Source: Cupriavidus yeoncheonensis (GTDB lineage Bacteria; Pseudomonadota; Gammaproteobacteria; Burkholderiales; Burkholderiaceae). Taken from it: a stretch of 61,737 nt of DNA. Positions within the stretch are counted from its first letter, which is position 1; each line of letters starts with the position of its first letter. Shown one piece after another: positions 52,428 to 60,178 of the stretch. Position numbers and translations under genes: made by a program. A model generated the notes under the pieces. The model worked only from the letters and a program-made list of their open reading frames with translations. It ran no database searches and was not told the origin of the DNA. The DNA is taken from assembly GCF_905397275.1 (NCBI RefSeq), contig NZ_CAJPUY010000030.1, positions 1-61,737 of the forward strand, read 5' to 3'.

Positions 52428-52811
52428 TCAGTAATCCCGCGGCTTCCGCCTCCGTCGGTCCCTGCAGGATCCCGCCAGGGTGTCCAATTCTTCGCCAATA
52501 CTTCCAATGGATTTCGCCCCATCAAATCGTTGCTGATCGCCAACCGTTCGGAGATCGCGATACGCGTGATGCGCGCCGAGAAGGGCCGTTCCCGGCCCGA
52601 GAGCAGCCGTTCGTTGTGACAAGGATGGATGCCCAAAATGGGTCGTACTGCGACCCACAGGGGTCAGCAGATCAACTTCGACGCCACCGACTAGCGACTC
52701 GAGCCGTTGGACGAGATCAGCATCCAAGGCTTGCAGGTGTTCAGGGTGGCTGGCGATGTCGCAGGCCAGGCCAAAAACTCCAGGAGCCGTGACGACTAGC
52801 GCATGACACAC
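52428..52811 (-). CDS. Possible truncated island gene, GTG start
   Basis: A GTG at 52811, one base after the stop of the preceding island gene, opens a 127-codon frame beginning with VCHALVVTAPGVFGLACDIASHPEHLQALD. Its last third lies antisense to the pyruvate carboxylase scrap, so only about the first 75 codons can be original and the gene was probably cut at about 52580. No family recognised. Confidence 0.3.
   Translation of the reverse strand: MCHALVVTAPGVFGLACDIASHPEHLQALDADLVQRLESLVGGVEVDLLTPVGRSTTHFGHPSLSQRTAALGPGTALLGAHHAYRDLRTVGDQQRFDGAKSIGSIGEELDTLAGSCRDRRRRKPRDY
52515..52577 (+). pseudogene. Pyruvate carboxylase N-terminal scrap
   Basis: Twenty-one codons read RPIKSLLIANRSEIAIRVMRA, the exact style of the biotin-carboxylase N-terminus of pyruvate carboxylases ((M)xxIKxLLIANRxEIAIRxxRA). 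Homology stops right after, where unrelated island sequence begins. The rest of the gene is gone, so this marks an insertion or deletion end point close to 52580. Confidence 0.65.
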
Positions 52812-52812
52812 G

Positions 52813-53058
52813 TTAGTCCATCCGCAGGATCAGTTGCGCAACGAAGGCGACTTCGGCGGGATTGGCGTTGTCCACCATGCGCTGGGCGGTCTGCGGCCGC
52901 TCCGCCTTGAGCGCGAGCCACGCTGAGTGGGCGTTTCGATCGCCGGTCAGTGCGGCTCCTTTGTCCTGCCAGACCGCCCGCTGCTCATCGGTGAGGCAGT
53001 GGTGCCACGCCAGTCCGGCAACCATTTCGCGCGCGGTGACTTCCAGGCTATCGTTCAT
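52813..53058 (-). CDS. Hypothetical protein E, 81 aa
   Basis: The ATG at 53058 overlaps the stop of the upstream gene by four bases (ATGA). The product starts MNDSLEVTAREMVAGLAWHHCLTDEQRAVWQDKGAAL. It looks small, soluble and helical, with conserved-looking Trp/His residues and no known motif. Last complete gene of the minus-strand island operon. Function unknown. Confidence 0.6.
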   Translation of the reverse strand: MNDSLEVTAREMVAGLAWHHCLTDEQRAVWQDKGAALTGDRNAHSAWLALKAERPQTAQRMVDNANPAEVAFVAQLILRMD

Positions 53059-53495
53059 CGCTGGCCAGCCAGGAAGTCGTCCCAATCCCAAGCAAACGCC
53101 ATCCCGGCTCCGGGGGTGCCTGAGCCACGCAGGTTTTCCTCGAAGAAGGTCCGGGTCGGTTCTGGGATCTCATCCAGGCGGACGAACGGCATGCGGCCAT
53201 CGCAGGTATGCACTGGCACCTGCGGTCGTTGCGGCCGCGGGGGCAGTTCTTCCTTGCCCGTCAGCGCAATGGCAATGCAGCGCGCGACGAGGTCGCACAC
53301 GCTGGCGGACCAGCGGGGATAGTCTCGCAGCGCACCGCTCCAGATTTGATCCGGCAACAGCCCTTCTTCCATCTCGACCTGGTAGTCCGCCAGAGCGCCG
53401 GAACGAATCCGACCAATGTCGGCCGTGGCCAGCGTCTGACGGCCCTGCACTCGGCCACCCGGAAGCAATTCGACGGTTACACGCAGCATGTGCAT
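53055..53495 (-). CDS. Hypothetical protein A', 146 aa (paralogue of 54206-54658)
   Basis: About 65% like the protein at 54206-54658 by eye. The shared pattern is LRVTVELLPGGRVQGRQTLATADIGRIRSGALADYQ at the N-terminus, DYPRWSASVCDLVARCIAIALTGKEELPPRP in the middle, and VRLDEIPEPTRTFFEEN plus WDWDDFLAG at the end. A second ATG two codons in (53489) is equally possible. No signal peptide or membrane helix. It is a conserved island family without known function, as far as I can tell. Confidence 0.7.
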   Translation of the reverse strand: MHMLRVTVELLPGGRVQGRQTLATADIGRIRSGALADYQVEMEEGLLPDQIWSGALRDYPRWSASVCDLVARCIAIALTGKEELPPRPQRPQVPVHTCDGRMPFVRLDEIPEPTRTFFEENLRGSGTPGAGMAFAWDWDDFLAGQR

Positions 53496-53510
53496 CCTCT
53501 CCCGTGTGGG

Positions 53511-53861
53511 TTACTGCAGGTAATCGGATCCGGACAAATAGGCCCGCATCGCCGTCTCGTACTCTTCCGTGACATCGCGCCACCCCAGCACGGCATGGTT
53601 ACGACACCAGAGTCCCCACGCCAGATAAGCCTCCATGGGGACATTGCCAATGCCTCGAAGCGAGTAGACATGGCCGGTTTGGGTGGTGACCTGCATGGTG
53701 CTCGCGTCCAGCGTCTCGATGGCGCTGCTGACCCGAGCGCTTCCTCTGGACAGGTTGATCCCCACCAGGTGTCGCTCGCCAAGCTCCGTCTCCATCACCA
53801 GCCAGCCGGCCAGTTCAATCGATTGATCCGTTGGCACGACCGGGTGTTGTCGAAACATCAA
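53511..53861 (-). CDS. Hypothetical protein B', 116 aa (paralogue of 53858-54196)
   Basis: Starts with an ATGA overlap on the preceding gene. The family core is ELGERHLVGINLSRGSARVSSAIETLDAS, also seen at 53858 and 55590. The second half has VYSLRGIGNV, a Trp-rich LAWGLWCRNHAVLGW and RDVTEEYETAM. Hydrophilic, probably soluble. Function unknown; always next to an A-type gene in this window. Confidence 0.7.
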   Translation of the reverse strand: MMFRQHPVVPTDQSIELAGWLVMETELGERHLVGINLSRGSARVSSAIETLDASTMQVTTQTGHVYSLRGIGNVPMEAYLAWGLWCRNHAVLGWRDVTEEYETAMRAYLSGSDYLQ

Positions 53862-54196
53862 TGCTTCCTCCGATACACTTCCATGGCCGGCTCATAGTCC
53901 TCGGTTACGTCCCGCCATGACTGCACCGCATTAAAGGTCGCCCAGCGATCCCACGCATAACGAGCATCGTCCGCTAAGTGGCTGGCGTCGCGCATCCGAT
54001 AGAGCCGGCCACTGACCGTTCTGAACGCCATGTCGCTCGCATCGAAGACCGCAATGGCACTGCTGACCTGCCCCGCCCCGGTTGCCAGGTCGATTCCGAC
54101 CAGGTGCCGTTCCCCCTTGTCGGTCTCGACTACCGCCCAGCAAGCCAGATCGATCTCGGGCTTTACCGCCACGTCAGGTGTTTGCCAGAACATCAA
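53858..54196 (-). CDS. Hypothetical protein B, 112 aa
   Basis: Family B member with DKGERHLVGIDLATGAGQVSSAIAVFDAS in the first half, LYRMRDASH, then YAWDRWATFNAVQSWRDVTEDYEPAMEVY. It begins 9 bp after gene A and overlaps B' by four bases, so A, B and B' are coupled. No catalytic motif recognised; the conserved His-Leu-Val-Gly and Ser-Ser-Ala-Ile positions are the strongest constraint. Confidence 0.7.
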   Translation of the reverse strand: MMFWQTPDVAVKPEIDLACWAVVETDKGERHLVGIDLATGAGQVSSAIAVFDASDMAFRTVSGRLYRMRDASHLADDARYAWDRWATFNAVQSWRDVTEDYEPAMEVYRRKH

Positions 54197-54205
54197 TTCC
54201 TCCTC

Positions 54206-54658
54206 TCATCTCAGGCCCGCGAGAAAGTCGTTCCAGTCCCAGGAATAGGCACATCCGAGCGGATCCGGTGCTTCGTCGATAATGGGTCGCGTGGAGGCTC
54301 GAATGTTGTGGGCGAAGTAGCTGCGCGTCGGTTCCGGAATCTCATCCAGTCTGACATAGGAAGTCCGGTCCGCCGAAAGGTGAACGGGCACCCGTGGCTG
54401 AACCGGCCGCGGGGGCAACTCTTCCTTCCCGGTCAGCGCGACCGCAATGCTGCGCGCCACCAGATCCCACACGCTGGCAGACCAGCGGGGATAGTCCTGA
54501 AACATCCCGCTCCACGGGTTCGGCAACAGATCCTCCTCCATATCGATTTGATAGTCCGCCAGCGCGCCGGAGCGAATCCGACCGATATCAGCCGTCGCCA
54601 AGGTGCGTCGGCCCTGCAGGCGGCCGCCGGGCATCAATTCAACGGTTATGCGTAGCAT
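54206..54658 (-). CDS. Hypothetical protein A, 150 aa
   Basis: Reference copy of family A: MLRITVELMPGGRLQGRRTL then ATADIGRIRSGALADYQIDMEE (residues 1-42), DYPRWSASVWDLVARSIAVALTGKEELPPRP (about 55-85), VRLDEIPEPTRSYFAHN (about 101-117) and YSWDWNDFLAG at the end. No membrane helix. A beta-rich N-terminal third and helical middle are predicted by eye. Such proteins are familiar as hypothetical genes in proteobacterial islands; I know of no assigned function. Confidence 0.7.
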   Translation of the reverse strand: MLRITVELMPGGRLQGRRTLATADIGRIRSGALADYQIDMEEDLLPNPWSGMFQDYPRWSASVWDLVARSIAVALTGKEELPPRPVQPRVPVHLSADRTSYVRLDEIPEPTRSYFAHNIRASTRPIIDEAPDPLGCAYSWDWNDFLAGLR

Positions 54659-54676
54659 GGATTCATTCTTCCCTTT

Positions 54677-55045
54677 TCAAGTTTCCGAACCATCGATGGC
54701 ATCGGCGGTCAATTCGTAAGACCAGCGCATTTGAGCCACGATCCAGTCGACCTCCGGCCCACCGAGTTGCCAGACAGCCTGCTTGTTGCGCACGCCACGT
54801 TCCACCCAGTCGAGCAATTCATTCGGGCTTCGGGTTGGTTGCTCAAGTGCTTTGCGTCGGCAGTACGCGACGAGCTGCTCGACCAGATCCAGGCACATTG
54901 CGTAGCGCTCGGCGCGCTCGTCGTCGGTCAGTCCAACGACGCATCGGCCGTTGATCCTCCGGGCAGCAACCTTGGCCTGTGTGCCGGCGAGGCTCGCCGG
55001 AAAAGGATCGCGCGGAAAATCGTCGGGCACCTTGGGGTTGTGCAT
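54677..55045 (-). CDS. Hypothetical protein D, 122 aa
   Basis: MHNPKVPDDFPRDPFPASLAGTQAKVAARRINGRCVVGLT at the N-terminus, then a helical stretch with DDERAERYAMCLDLVEQLVAYCRRKA and a Trp-rich end (VDWIVAQMRWSYELTADAI). Sits 18 bp before gene A on the same strand. No family recognised, though the C-terminal half is reminiscent of short toxin-immunity-style helical proteins; that is only an impression. Confidence 0.6.
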   Translation of the reverse strand: MHNPKVPDDFPRDPFPASLAGTQAKVAARRINGRCVVGLTDDERAERYAMCLDLVEQLVAYCRRKALEQPTRSPNELLDWVERGVRNKQAVWQLGGPEVDWIVAQMRWSYELTADAIDGSET

Positions 55046-55079
55046 TGCTGTGTTCCTACTAGGAAGCCTTGCCGCGAAC

Positions 55080-55481
55080 TCACTCTATGACGGCGAGACA
55101 TTGCTTGTCCGCCAGCGCGGGCAGTTCGCCCCAATAGGGAATCAATTCCGCACGATGGTTCACAAACGCGAATCGCCGCGTGGCGGCGCCAGGGACCGTG
55201 TACTGCCAGATCTCGCGCACGCGCTCGGCGACACCGTCGCGCATGAGGTGCACGGTCGCGCCGACACGATTCTTGGGCGGCAGACTCTCCCACACCTCCA
55301 GGAGCGACTCAAAGGAGGTGGGAGTGAAGTTCCGAACGAGTTCCGTCGCTGGCAAGGAAGCCGGGCAAAGCTGAAGCACGAACAACGGACCGTCTGCCGC
55401 GGCAACGCGCCACGCAAAGTATGGCGGCACCGGATCCTGCCCGTTGGCAGTATCCAGCCACGCCTTTTCAGTTAACAACAT
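55080..55481 (-). CDS. Hypothetical protein C, 133 aa
   Basis: The start MLLTEKAWLDTANGQDPVPPYFAWRVAA is preferred over one seven codons upstream; neither has a strong ribosome-binding site. The sequence alternates short beta-like strands (FVLQLCPASLPATELVRNF, GATVHLMRD) and has few charged clusters. No signal peptide or membrane segment. It lies 34 bp before gene D. Unknown function. Confidence 0.55.
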   Translation of the reverse strand: MLLTEKAWLDTANGQDPVPPYFAWRVAAADGPLFVLQLCPASLPATELVRNFTPTSFESLLEVWESLPPKNRVGATVHLMRDGVAERVREIWQYTVPGAATRRFAFVNHRAELIPYWGELPALADKQCLAVIE

Positions 55482-55589
55482 AGATTTACTAATAGCTCGC
55501 AAGGAAAACGGCGTTTCGTTATTGGAGACCCCATCGTTGGCTGACGCCTCGCGTTAATTCGTTCGGGGCGACTTTGGTCCGGTCGCCCG

Positions 55590-55775
55590 TCACAGCCCCG
55601 TCGTGAACTGCGTCGCGCGCGCATTGAACTGCTCGATCGCACTGCTGACGCGACCGAGCCCGTTGGCGATGTTGCATCCCACCAGATGGCGTTCACCGAC
55701 CTCTGTTTCCACGACGGCCCAGCCGGGCACGTAAATACAAGGATCGTCATCGACGCCAGGCACTGCCCAGAACAC
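55590..55775 (-). CDS. Truncated family-B protein, 61 aa
   Basis: MFWAVPGVDDDPCIYVPGWAVVETEVGERHLVGCNIANGLGRVSSAIEQFNA matches the first half of the B proteins at 53858 and 53511 (112 and 116 residues). It stops after 61 codons, and no continuation appears in other frames. A partial duplicate: either decaying or a free N-terminal domain. It starts 3 bp after gene X. Confidence 0.6.
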   Translation of the reverse strand: MFWAVPGVDDDPCIYVPGWAVVETEVGERHLVGCNIANGLGRVSSAIEQFNARATQFTTGL

Positions 55776-55778
55776 GCT

Positions 55779-56231
55779 TCACCCCCTGCTGACGGCTTGC
55801 GTCGCCCCGTCTCTGGACAGACTTTCAGCTTCCAATTGCGCCCAGAACCACTGGATGGCAGCAGGTACCCGAAAGCGAAAGACATCAGGGGAAAGCTCAT
55901 CGGTCATCACGACCTGGGACGAATAGTAAAAATCCATACCCCGCTCAATCACGATGAGCGTGGTTTGCAAACTGAGCACCGCCGCGGCAACCGCCTCTTC
56001 GCCCTGGCCATGGCGAAATAGCGACAGGAGCTCGTGATATGACACTGAGCTTGCCTCGGTTGAATGCCGGTCCCGATAGGCAAGCACATACAGGTAGTCG
56101 CAGATTTGCCAGGCCAACGGCGAAAGGTCCCCCTCGAGCTTGAGCCGCCCTTCACTCCGCCCGATCACCGCGGCAAGCAAATAATTGGCACCGATTGGCG
56201 GTGACCCGTCTTGCACTAAATCCGATCTCAT
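55779..56231 (-). CDS. Hypothetical protein X, 150 aa, first gene of the island operon
   Basis: Starts MRSDLVQDGSPPIGANYLLAAVIGRSEG. The central part is helical and Tyr-rich (AWQICDYLYVLAYRDRHSTE), then SYHELLSLFRHGQGEEAVAAAVLSLQ and a WFWAQLEAESLS region near the end. No motif I know. Being first after the 290-bp gap below the XRE gene, it is where an operon promoter would be expected; I see no perfect one. Confidence 0.6.
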   Translation of the reverse strand: MRSDLVQDGSPPIGANYLLAAVIGRSEGRLKLEGDLSPLAWQICDYLYVLAYRDRHSTEASSVSYHELLSLFRHGQGEEAVAAAVLSLQTTLIVIERGMDFYYSSQVVMTDELSPDVFRFRVPAAIQWFWAQLEAESLSRDGATQAVSRG

Positions 56232-56519
56232 CGCACCTCTTTCACATCTTTCCCTTCACCAATCAACCGGCCGTCATGCCTGGGTGGGTATCCGCGGCAC
56301 CGATGCCTGGCAAGCACACATCATCATGGTCCAGGGATTGCCTCAGCCTCCCCGTTGGCAGCTTGTGCGCAGCGATTGCGGCTGCCAGTCGTTCGCAAGC
56401 GATGACCCTCGTGCCGCGCAACTCGCCATCGCTGTCGGCATCGTCATGCCCGGCCCTTCAAACCCGTCTCATTCAGACGGGCCAGGCATCGCCACGGTCA
56501 ACGCGCCGTCACGAAGCCC

Positions 56520-56831
56520 TCACTGGCTCGACTCGCGCCGGACGCCGCGGGCGCGCTGTCGGACCAGCGTGCGACACACCTCGCCCAACGTCGACGCGGC
56601 GACGCCGTCGGCCGCCAGCGCGTTGAGCCACTCCTCCCGACCCAAGGCACGCACCACGGCCAGGAGCGTGCGCACCGTGGTGCCATGACCGCCCTCCAGG
56701 CCGCGGAGGGTCTCGGTACTAACTCCGGCCATGTCGGCGAGTGTGGTTTGCGGCAAGTTCCGCAGCAGGCGCAGCGCCCGCACTCGTTGCCCCAGGATCC
56801 GCTCCAGCTCGGCTTCATTCCCGCGAACCAT
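56520..56831 (-). CDS. XRE-family DNA-binding protein, 103 aa
   Basis: Helix-turn-helix at about residues 14-68: LGQRVRALRLLRNLPQTTLADMAGVSTETLRGLEGGHGTTVRTLLAVVRALGREEWLNALA. This is the HTH_3/HipB-like form. A HipA-type partner would normally follow; none is present, and the next genes are the unrecognised island operon. It is divergent from a second XRE gene at 56993, 160 bp away, with AT-rich DNA between. Likely controls itself and perhaps the operon. Confidence 0.85.
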   Translation of the reverse strand: MVRGNEAELERILGQRVRALRLLRNLPQTTLADMAGVSTETLRGLEGGHGTTVRTLLAVVRALGREEWLNALAADGVAASTLGEVCRTLVRQRARGVRRESSQ

Positions 56832-56992
56832 GCTGCTCCCAATGCCATGTGCGCATAAAAATTCATGAAGCCCATCAAACCGAGCACCTTAAACTCATTT
56901 TATACCATCTAATACATATTTTGTCGCCAATAGAATATGGACTTATCTTCACAGGGATAAAAGAATGGGGGTTTGATGCTTTAGCGCCGTAT

Positions 56993-57265
56993 ATGAACCT
57001 CGAGGAGGCGTTCGGTCAGGCGGTTCGGCTTAAGCGCCGCCACGTCGGATTGAGCCAGGATCAGCTCGCCGGGCTGCTGGAGCTCCAGCAGGGAGCCGTC
57101 AGCCGCCTTGAGAACGGATACGTGTCGGCGACGCTGGACATGGTGGGAAGAGTGGCCGCGGCGCTGCGTACGACGCCTGCCGCGCTGCTGCAGGATGCGC
57201 AGAACTTGCCGGGGTATGTGCCCGTGGCGGACGGCAAACCACGGCGAAGCCGAGAGGCGGATTAG
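56993..57265 (+). CDS. XRE-family DNA-binding protein, 90 aa
   Basis: MNLEEAFGQAVRLKRRHVGLSQDQLAGLLELQQGAVSRLENGYVSATLDMVGRVAAALRTTPAALL is a textbook Cro/CI-type helix-turn-helix (about residues 6-66) with a short basic tail. The start at 56993 fits the domain; the open frame upstream is not family-like. It points away from the first XRE gene, towards the tRNA-Arg. The pair resembles a phage-like or island-maintenance switch. Confidence 0.82.
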   Translation: MNLEEAFGQAVRLKRRHVGLSQDQLAGLLELQQGAVSRLENGYVSATLDMVGRVAAALRTTPAALLQDAQNLPGYVPVADGKPRRSREAD

Positions 57266-57537
57266 GTCGGGAACCTGGCGGGGTCGACGGCAACGCACCA
57301 GCGTCCCGTCCAGTGGGAAAGCCTGGCAGGATCGCCCGGCGACGGGGATCGCCTATACTGCAAGGGCCGCATCTTCGCCACGGCGGCGCCGGTTCGGAAC
57401 GCCCGCGCGACCGGTTGCCGCTGCCGCCCACCCCACTCCGTTTTCCGCCCGCCAGAATTGCCCGCAGATTGCCCGCCGGCGCTTGGCGGTGTGCGCACCT
57501 AGGTGGCACGCTTCCCGCAAACCCGCATAAAGACTGG

Positions 57538-57611
57538 CGCGTCCTAGAGGACTCGAACCTCTGACCGCTCGCTTAGAAGGCGAGTGCTCTATCCAACTGA
57601 GCTAAGGACGC
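57538..57611 (-). tRNA. tRNA-Arg (anticodon TCT)
   Basis: Complete cloverleaf on the minus strand: acceptor GCGTCCT / AGGACGC, D arm GCTC...GAGC, anticodon stem CTCGC/GCGAG around CTTCTAA (anticodon TCT, reads AGA), T arm AGAGG-TTCGAGT-CCTCT, discriminator G. CCA is not encoded. Its 3' end faces the island genes to the left, the usual geometry for integration into a tRNA. Confidence 0.95.
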
Positions 57612-57652
57612 GAAGGGCAGCATTCTACCGCAGTGCGATGCCGCCCGGCGGA

Positions 57653-58894
57653 TCAGGATGTCGCGCGCCGCTGCCAGGGCGCGGACTCGCCCGCGCTGGT
57701 CCCATGCCATGGTTTGCCGGCGCGGTGCAACGATACACAGTTGCGCCCCGCGTGCTTGGCGTCATAGAGCGCCTGGTCGGCGCGGCGCATCAGATTCTCC
57801 ACGGTCTCGGTCGGCTCGCGCTGGGCCATGCCGATGCTGATGGTATAGGCAATCGCGTCCGGCTCGGAGGGGCACGGCGTGTTCCTCACGGCCGAGCCGA
57901 GACGCAGGCTTGTCGCGCGTCCCCGCTCGAGCGTCGTCTCAGGCATGACGATGGCGAATTCCTCGCCGCCGAGCCGGCCAATGATGTCTTGCGGACCCAC
58001 CGTCTTGCGCAGCAAACCCGCGAAATGCCTCAGCACGCTATCGCCGGCCAGGTGCCCGTACACATCGTTGATGGCCTTGAAGTGATCGAGGTCGACAAAT
58101 GCGACGGTCAGCGGCTTGCCGTTCCGGTCCGCTTGCGTGCCGGCCTCCTCCAGCTGCTGCCAGAATGCGCCGCGCGCCAGCAAGCCCGTCAGGTCGTCAT
58201 GGCTGGCCTTGCGCTCGAGCATCCGGCGCAGTCGGTCGTGGGCCATCAAGGCAAAGCTGACCGACAGCCCCACCACGGCAAATACGTTAAGCACGACCAT
58301 CGAGCCGTCCTGCGCCAGCGGCCCGGGTACGCCGGGCTGCGCGATCGAACCGGAGAGATTCCAGGCATTCAGCCCTGCACACCCGGCAGCAATCAGCACC
58401 AGCGATAGCGCAGCGAACCTGCCTGTGCCCCGCTTCTGCGAGAGCAACGGCACAATGCTGCGAACGATGTCCAGAAGCAGCAGGGCCTGCCCGAAGCCGA
58501 GCGCCGCCGGCAGCCATGGGCGCAGCGCCTGCAGCCAGTCGGCATGCGGCAACCACGTGCCAGCGGCAATCGCCGCACCCAGGATCAGATTCACGACCGC
58601 CAGCATGGAGGCACGGCCGGGCCTTCCGGCAAAATGCCGCGTGCCCACCACCATCAGCGATATGCCCGAGAACAGGGCCATGTCGACGGCATCGGCAGCC
58701 AGCCAGTACCCTGCGATCTCGGCCAGGGCCGGCATGGCGGCCGCCAACGCGGCCACGAGGTCGCCGAGTGCCCACGACGTCAGGCCGCTCGGCTCCATTC
58801 CCTGCGAGCGGCGCAGCACGGCGCAAACCACCGCCATTTGCAGGGCCAACAAGCCTGCAATGAGCACAATCATGTGCGACTGAAACATCTTCAT
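57653..58894 (-). CDS. Membrane-bound diguanylate cyclase (GGDEF), 413 aa
   Basis: Makes the second messenger c-di-GMP from two GTP. The ATG at 58894 starts MKMFQSHMIVLIAGLLALQM. About six to seven hydrophobic segments to residue ~220 form a membrane sensor. The GGDEF domain begins DDLTGLLARGAF (233-244), with VDLDHFKAINDVYGH (267-281) and the active site GRLGGEEF (306-313), a functional GGEEF form. The inhibitory RxxD site five residues before is GPQD, so product feedback is probably lost. The ligand of the membrane part is unknown. Confidence 0.92.
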   Translation of the reverse strand: MKMFQSHMIVLIAGLLALQMAVVCAVLRRSQGMEPSGLTSWALGDLVAALAAAMPALAEIAGYWLAADAVDMALFSGISLMVVGTRHFAGRPGRASMLAVVNLILGAAIAAGTWLPHADWLQALRPWLPAALGFGQALLLLDIVRSIVPLLSQKRGTGRFAALSLVLIAAGCAGLNAWNLSGSIAQPGVPGPLAQDGSMVVLNVFAVVGLSVSFALMAHDRLRRMLERKASHDDLTGLLARGAFWQQLEEAGTQADRNGKPLTVAFVDLDHFKAINDVYGHLAGDSVLRHFAGLLRKTVGPQDIIGRLGGEEFAIVMPETTLERGRATSLRLGSAVRNTPCPSEPDAIAYTISIGMAQREPTETVENLMRRADQALYDAKHAGRNCVSLHRAGKPWHGTSAGESAPWQRRATS

Positions 58895-59300
58895 TCCCGT
58901 CCAGCGACAAGCAGCGACCCGCACAACGCTACCGTCTCTTTTTTGTCGGTCCTGCTTCGGGACCGTCGTTGTCAATTTGCCGCCAGACCGGTTCCGGACA
59001 TCCGACAGCCAACGCAAGCGCGAACGGATGGGTGCGGCCGGCACACTCTCCGCGGACGGGAGCGCACTTCTTCATGATGGTCTGGACAGTCCGCTCAAGA
59101 GGTGAATCACCGTCGGTTCCCAGCTGCGACGGGCGGACTGCGGCGGTCTGGCGATTATCGCTGGGCCCGAATCCAAGTCAAGCTGCAGTTGGGCCGCCCA
59201 AAGCGGGGTGCGTACGCCGCGGCACCTTCGGGGCGTTGCGGACAACACCTTTTGACATGCATTGACCGCGCCAGCCAGAGCCAGCTACAATAGCGGGCTT
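58895..59300. other. No gene recognised
   Basis: About 400 bp between the GGDEF gene and tRNA-Pro. No supported frame; promoters for both are expected here. Confidence 0.45.
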
Positions 59301-59377
59301 CGGAGCGTAGCGCAGCCTGGTAGCGCATCTGATTTGGGATCAGAGGGTCGTAGGTTCGAATCCTATCGCTCCGACCA
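59301..59377 (+). tRNA. tRNA-Pro (anticodon TGG), CCA encoded
   Basis: CGGAGCG acceptor, GCGC...GCGC D arm, anticodon stem TCTGA/TCAGA around TTTGGGA (anticodon TGG), T arm TAGGTTCGAATCCTA, acceptor CGCTCCG, A, then CCA. 77 nt. Confidence 0.95.
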
Positions 59378-59389
59378 GTACCAGCAAGA

Positions 59390-59422
59390 ACGGCTTATGT
59401 CGCAAGACATAAGCCGTTTTTT
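59390..59422 (+). terminator. Rho-independent terminator after tRNA-Pro
   Basis: A 12-bp perfect stem ACGGCTTATGTC / GACATAAGCCGT with a GCAA loop, followed by a run of six Ts (59417-59422). It is 12 bp after the tRNA. Confidence 0.92.
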
Positions 59423-59440
59423 CGTTCGCCTCGGCAGCCA

Positions 59441-59974
59441 TCACGGGGGCGAAGCCGCTTGCGGCGGCGGCGCCGCGGCGTTGCGCCGCTCGAAATGGCA
59501 GTAGACGTCGGCGGCAACCAGCCCGAACAGCGCATGCGCGAACAGGCTTTCCCAGCCCCGCGCCTCGTCAAACCAGTTGAAGTAGCGCCCCAGCGCGTAG
59601 AAATTCACCAGGTACACCGCGACACCAAAGACGATCCCGACGACCGATGCCAGACCCATGCTCGAATCCAGGCGAAAAGAGCCGAGGATCAATGCAAGCG
59701 CCGAGGCCAGGATGATCGACAGCGCATAGTGGACGGTCGCCGCGGCCAGGACGATGGTCCAGTTGAAGGTGTCCGGGGAAGCCAGCGCCTCCCGACCCAG
59801 GATGATGGCCGCCACCATCTTCACCGTGTCCCATGCGCCCAGGTAGAACAGGAAGCGCGCGGTCAGCAGTTCCAGCACCATGTAAACCGTGCCGGCAATC
59901 AGGCCGGCGACGACAGCTGTCCGCCAGTCGGGCCGGCAGCGTGCATAGTGGTGCGATTGCATGTGGAGTTCCAT
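59441..59974 (-). CDS. Inner-membrane protein of unknown function, 177 aa
   Basis: The ATG at 59974 follows GGAGGTGGTC. Four hydrophobic segments are visible: TAVVAGLIAGTVYMVLELLT, WTIVLAAATVHYALSIILAS with ALALILGSF, VVGIVFGVAVYLVNFYAL, and LFAHALFGLVAADVYCHF. This is the layout of small uncharacterised proteobacterial membrane proteins. The C-terminus is Ala/Pro-rich. No neighbour suggests a role. Confidence 0.75.
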   Translation of the reverse strand: MELHMQSHHYARCRPDWRTAVVAGLIAGTVYMVLELLTARFLFYLGAWDTVKMVAAIILGREALASPDTFNWTIVLAAATVHYALSIILASALALILGSFRLDSSMGLASVVGIVFGVAVYLVNFYALGRYFNWFDEARGWESLFAHALFGLVAADVYCHFERRNAAAPPPQAASPP

Positions 59975-60170
59975 GACCACCTCCGTTTGCGAGATCATCA
60001 GGACGAGACTCGTGAGTAAGTTCTAGTTCATATCCGGCAAATACCAAGGGCCGCTGCCGGCTCAAACGATAACCATGGCCCACTTGTCAGGCCGGGTTAC
60101 CGCATTACCGGCCGATGCAGCCGGCAGCACCACGGGACCTGCGCGCGCCTCATTGAAAACTCGCCCCCGT

Positions 60171-60178
60171 GGTATAAT
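60171..60178 (+). promoter_or_regulatory. Extended -10 promoter upstream of infA
   Basis: TG-G-TATAAT (60170-60178) is a perfect -10 with the TGn extension; TTGAAA at 60153 is 14 bp upstream, too close for a standard -35. It would give a leader of about 400 nt before infA (to 60584) that contains no supported gene. Confidence 0.55.

Noticed and set aside
56520..56831. HipB of a hipBA toxin-antitoxin pair
   Set aside because: The helix-turn-helix is HipB-like, but no HipA kinase gene is next to it on either side.
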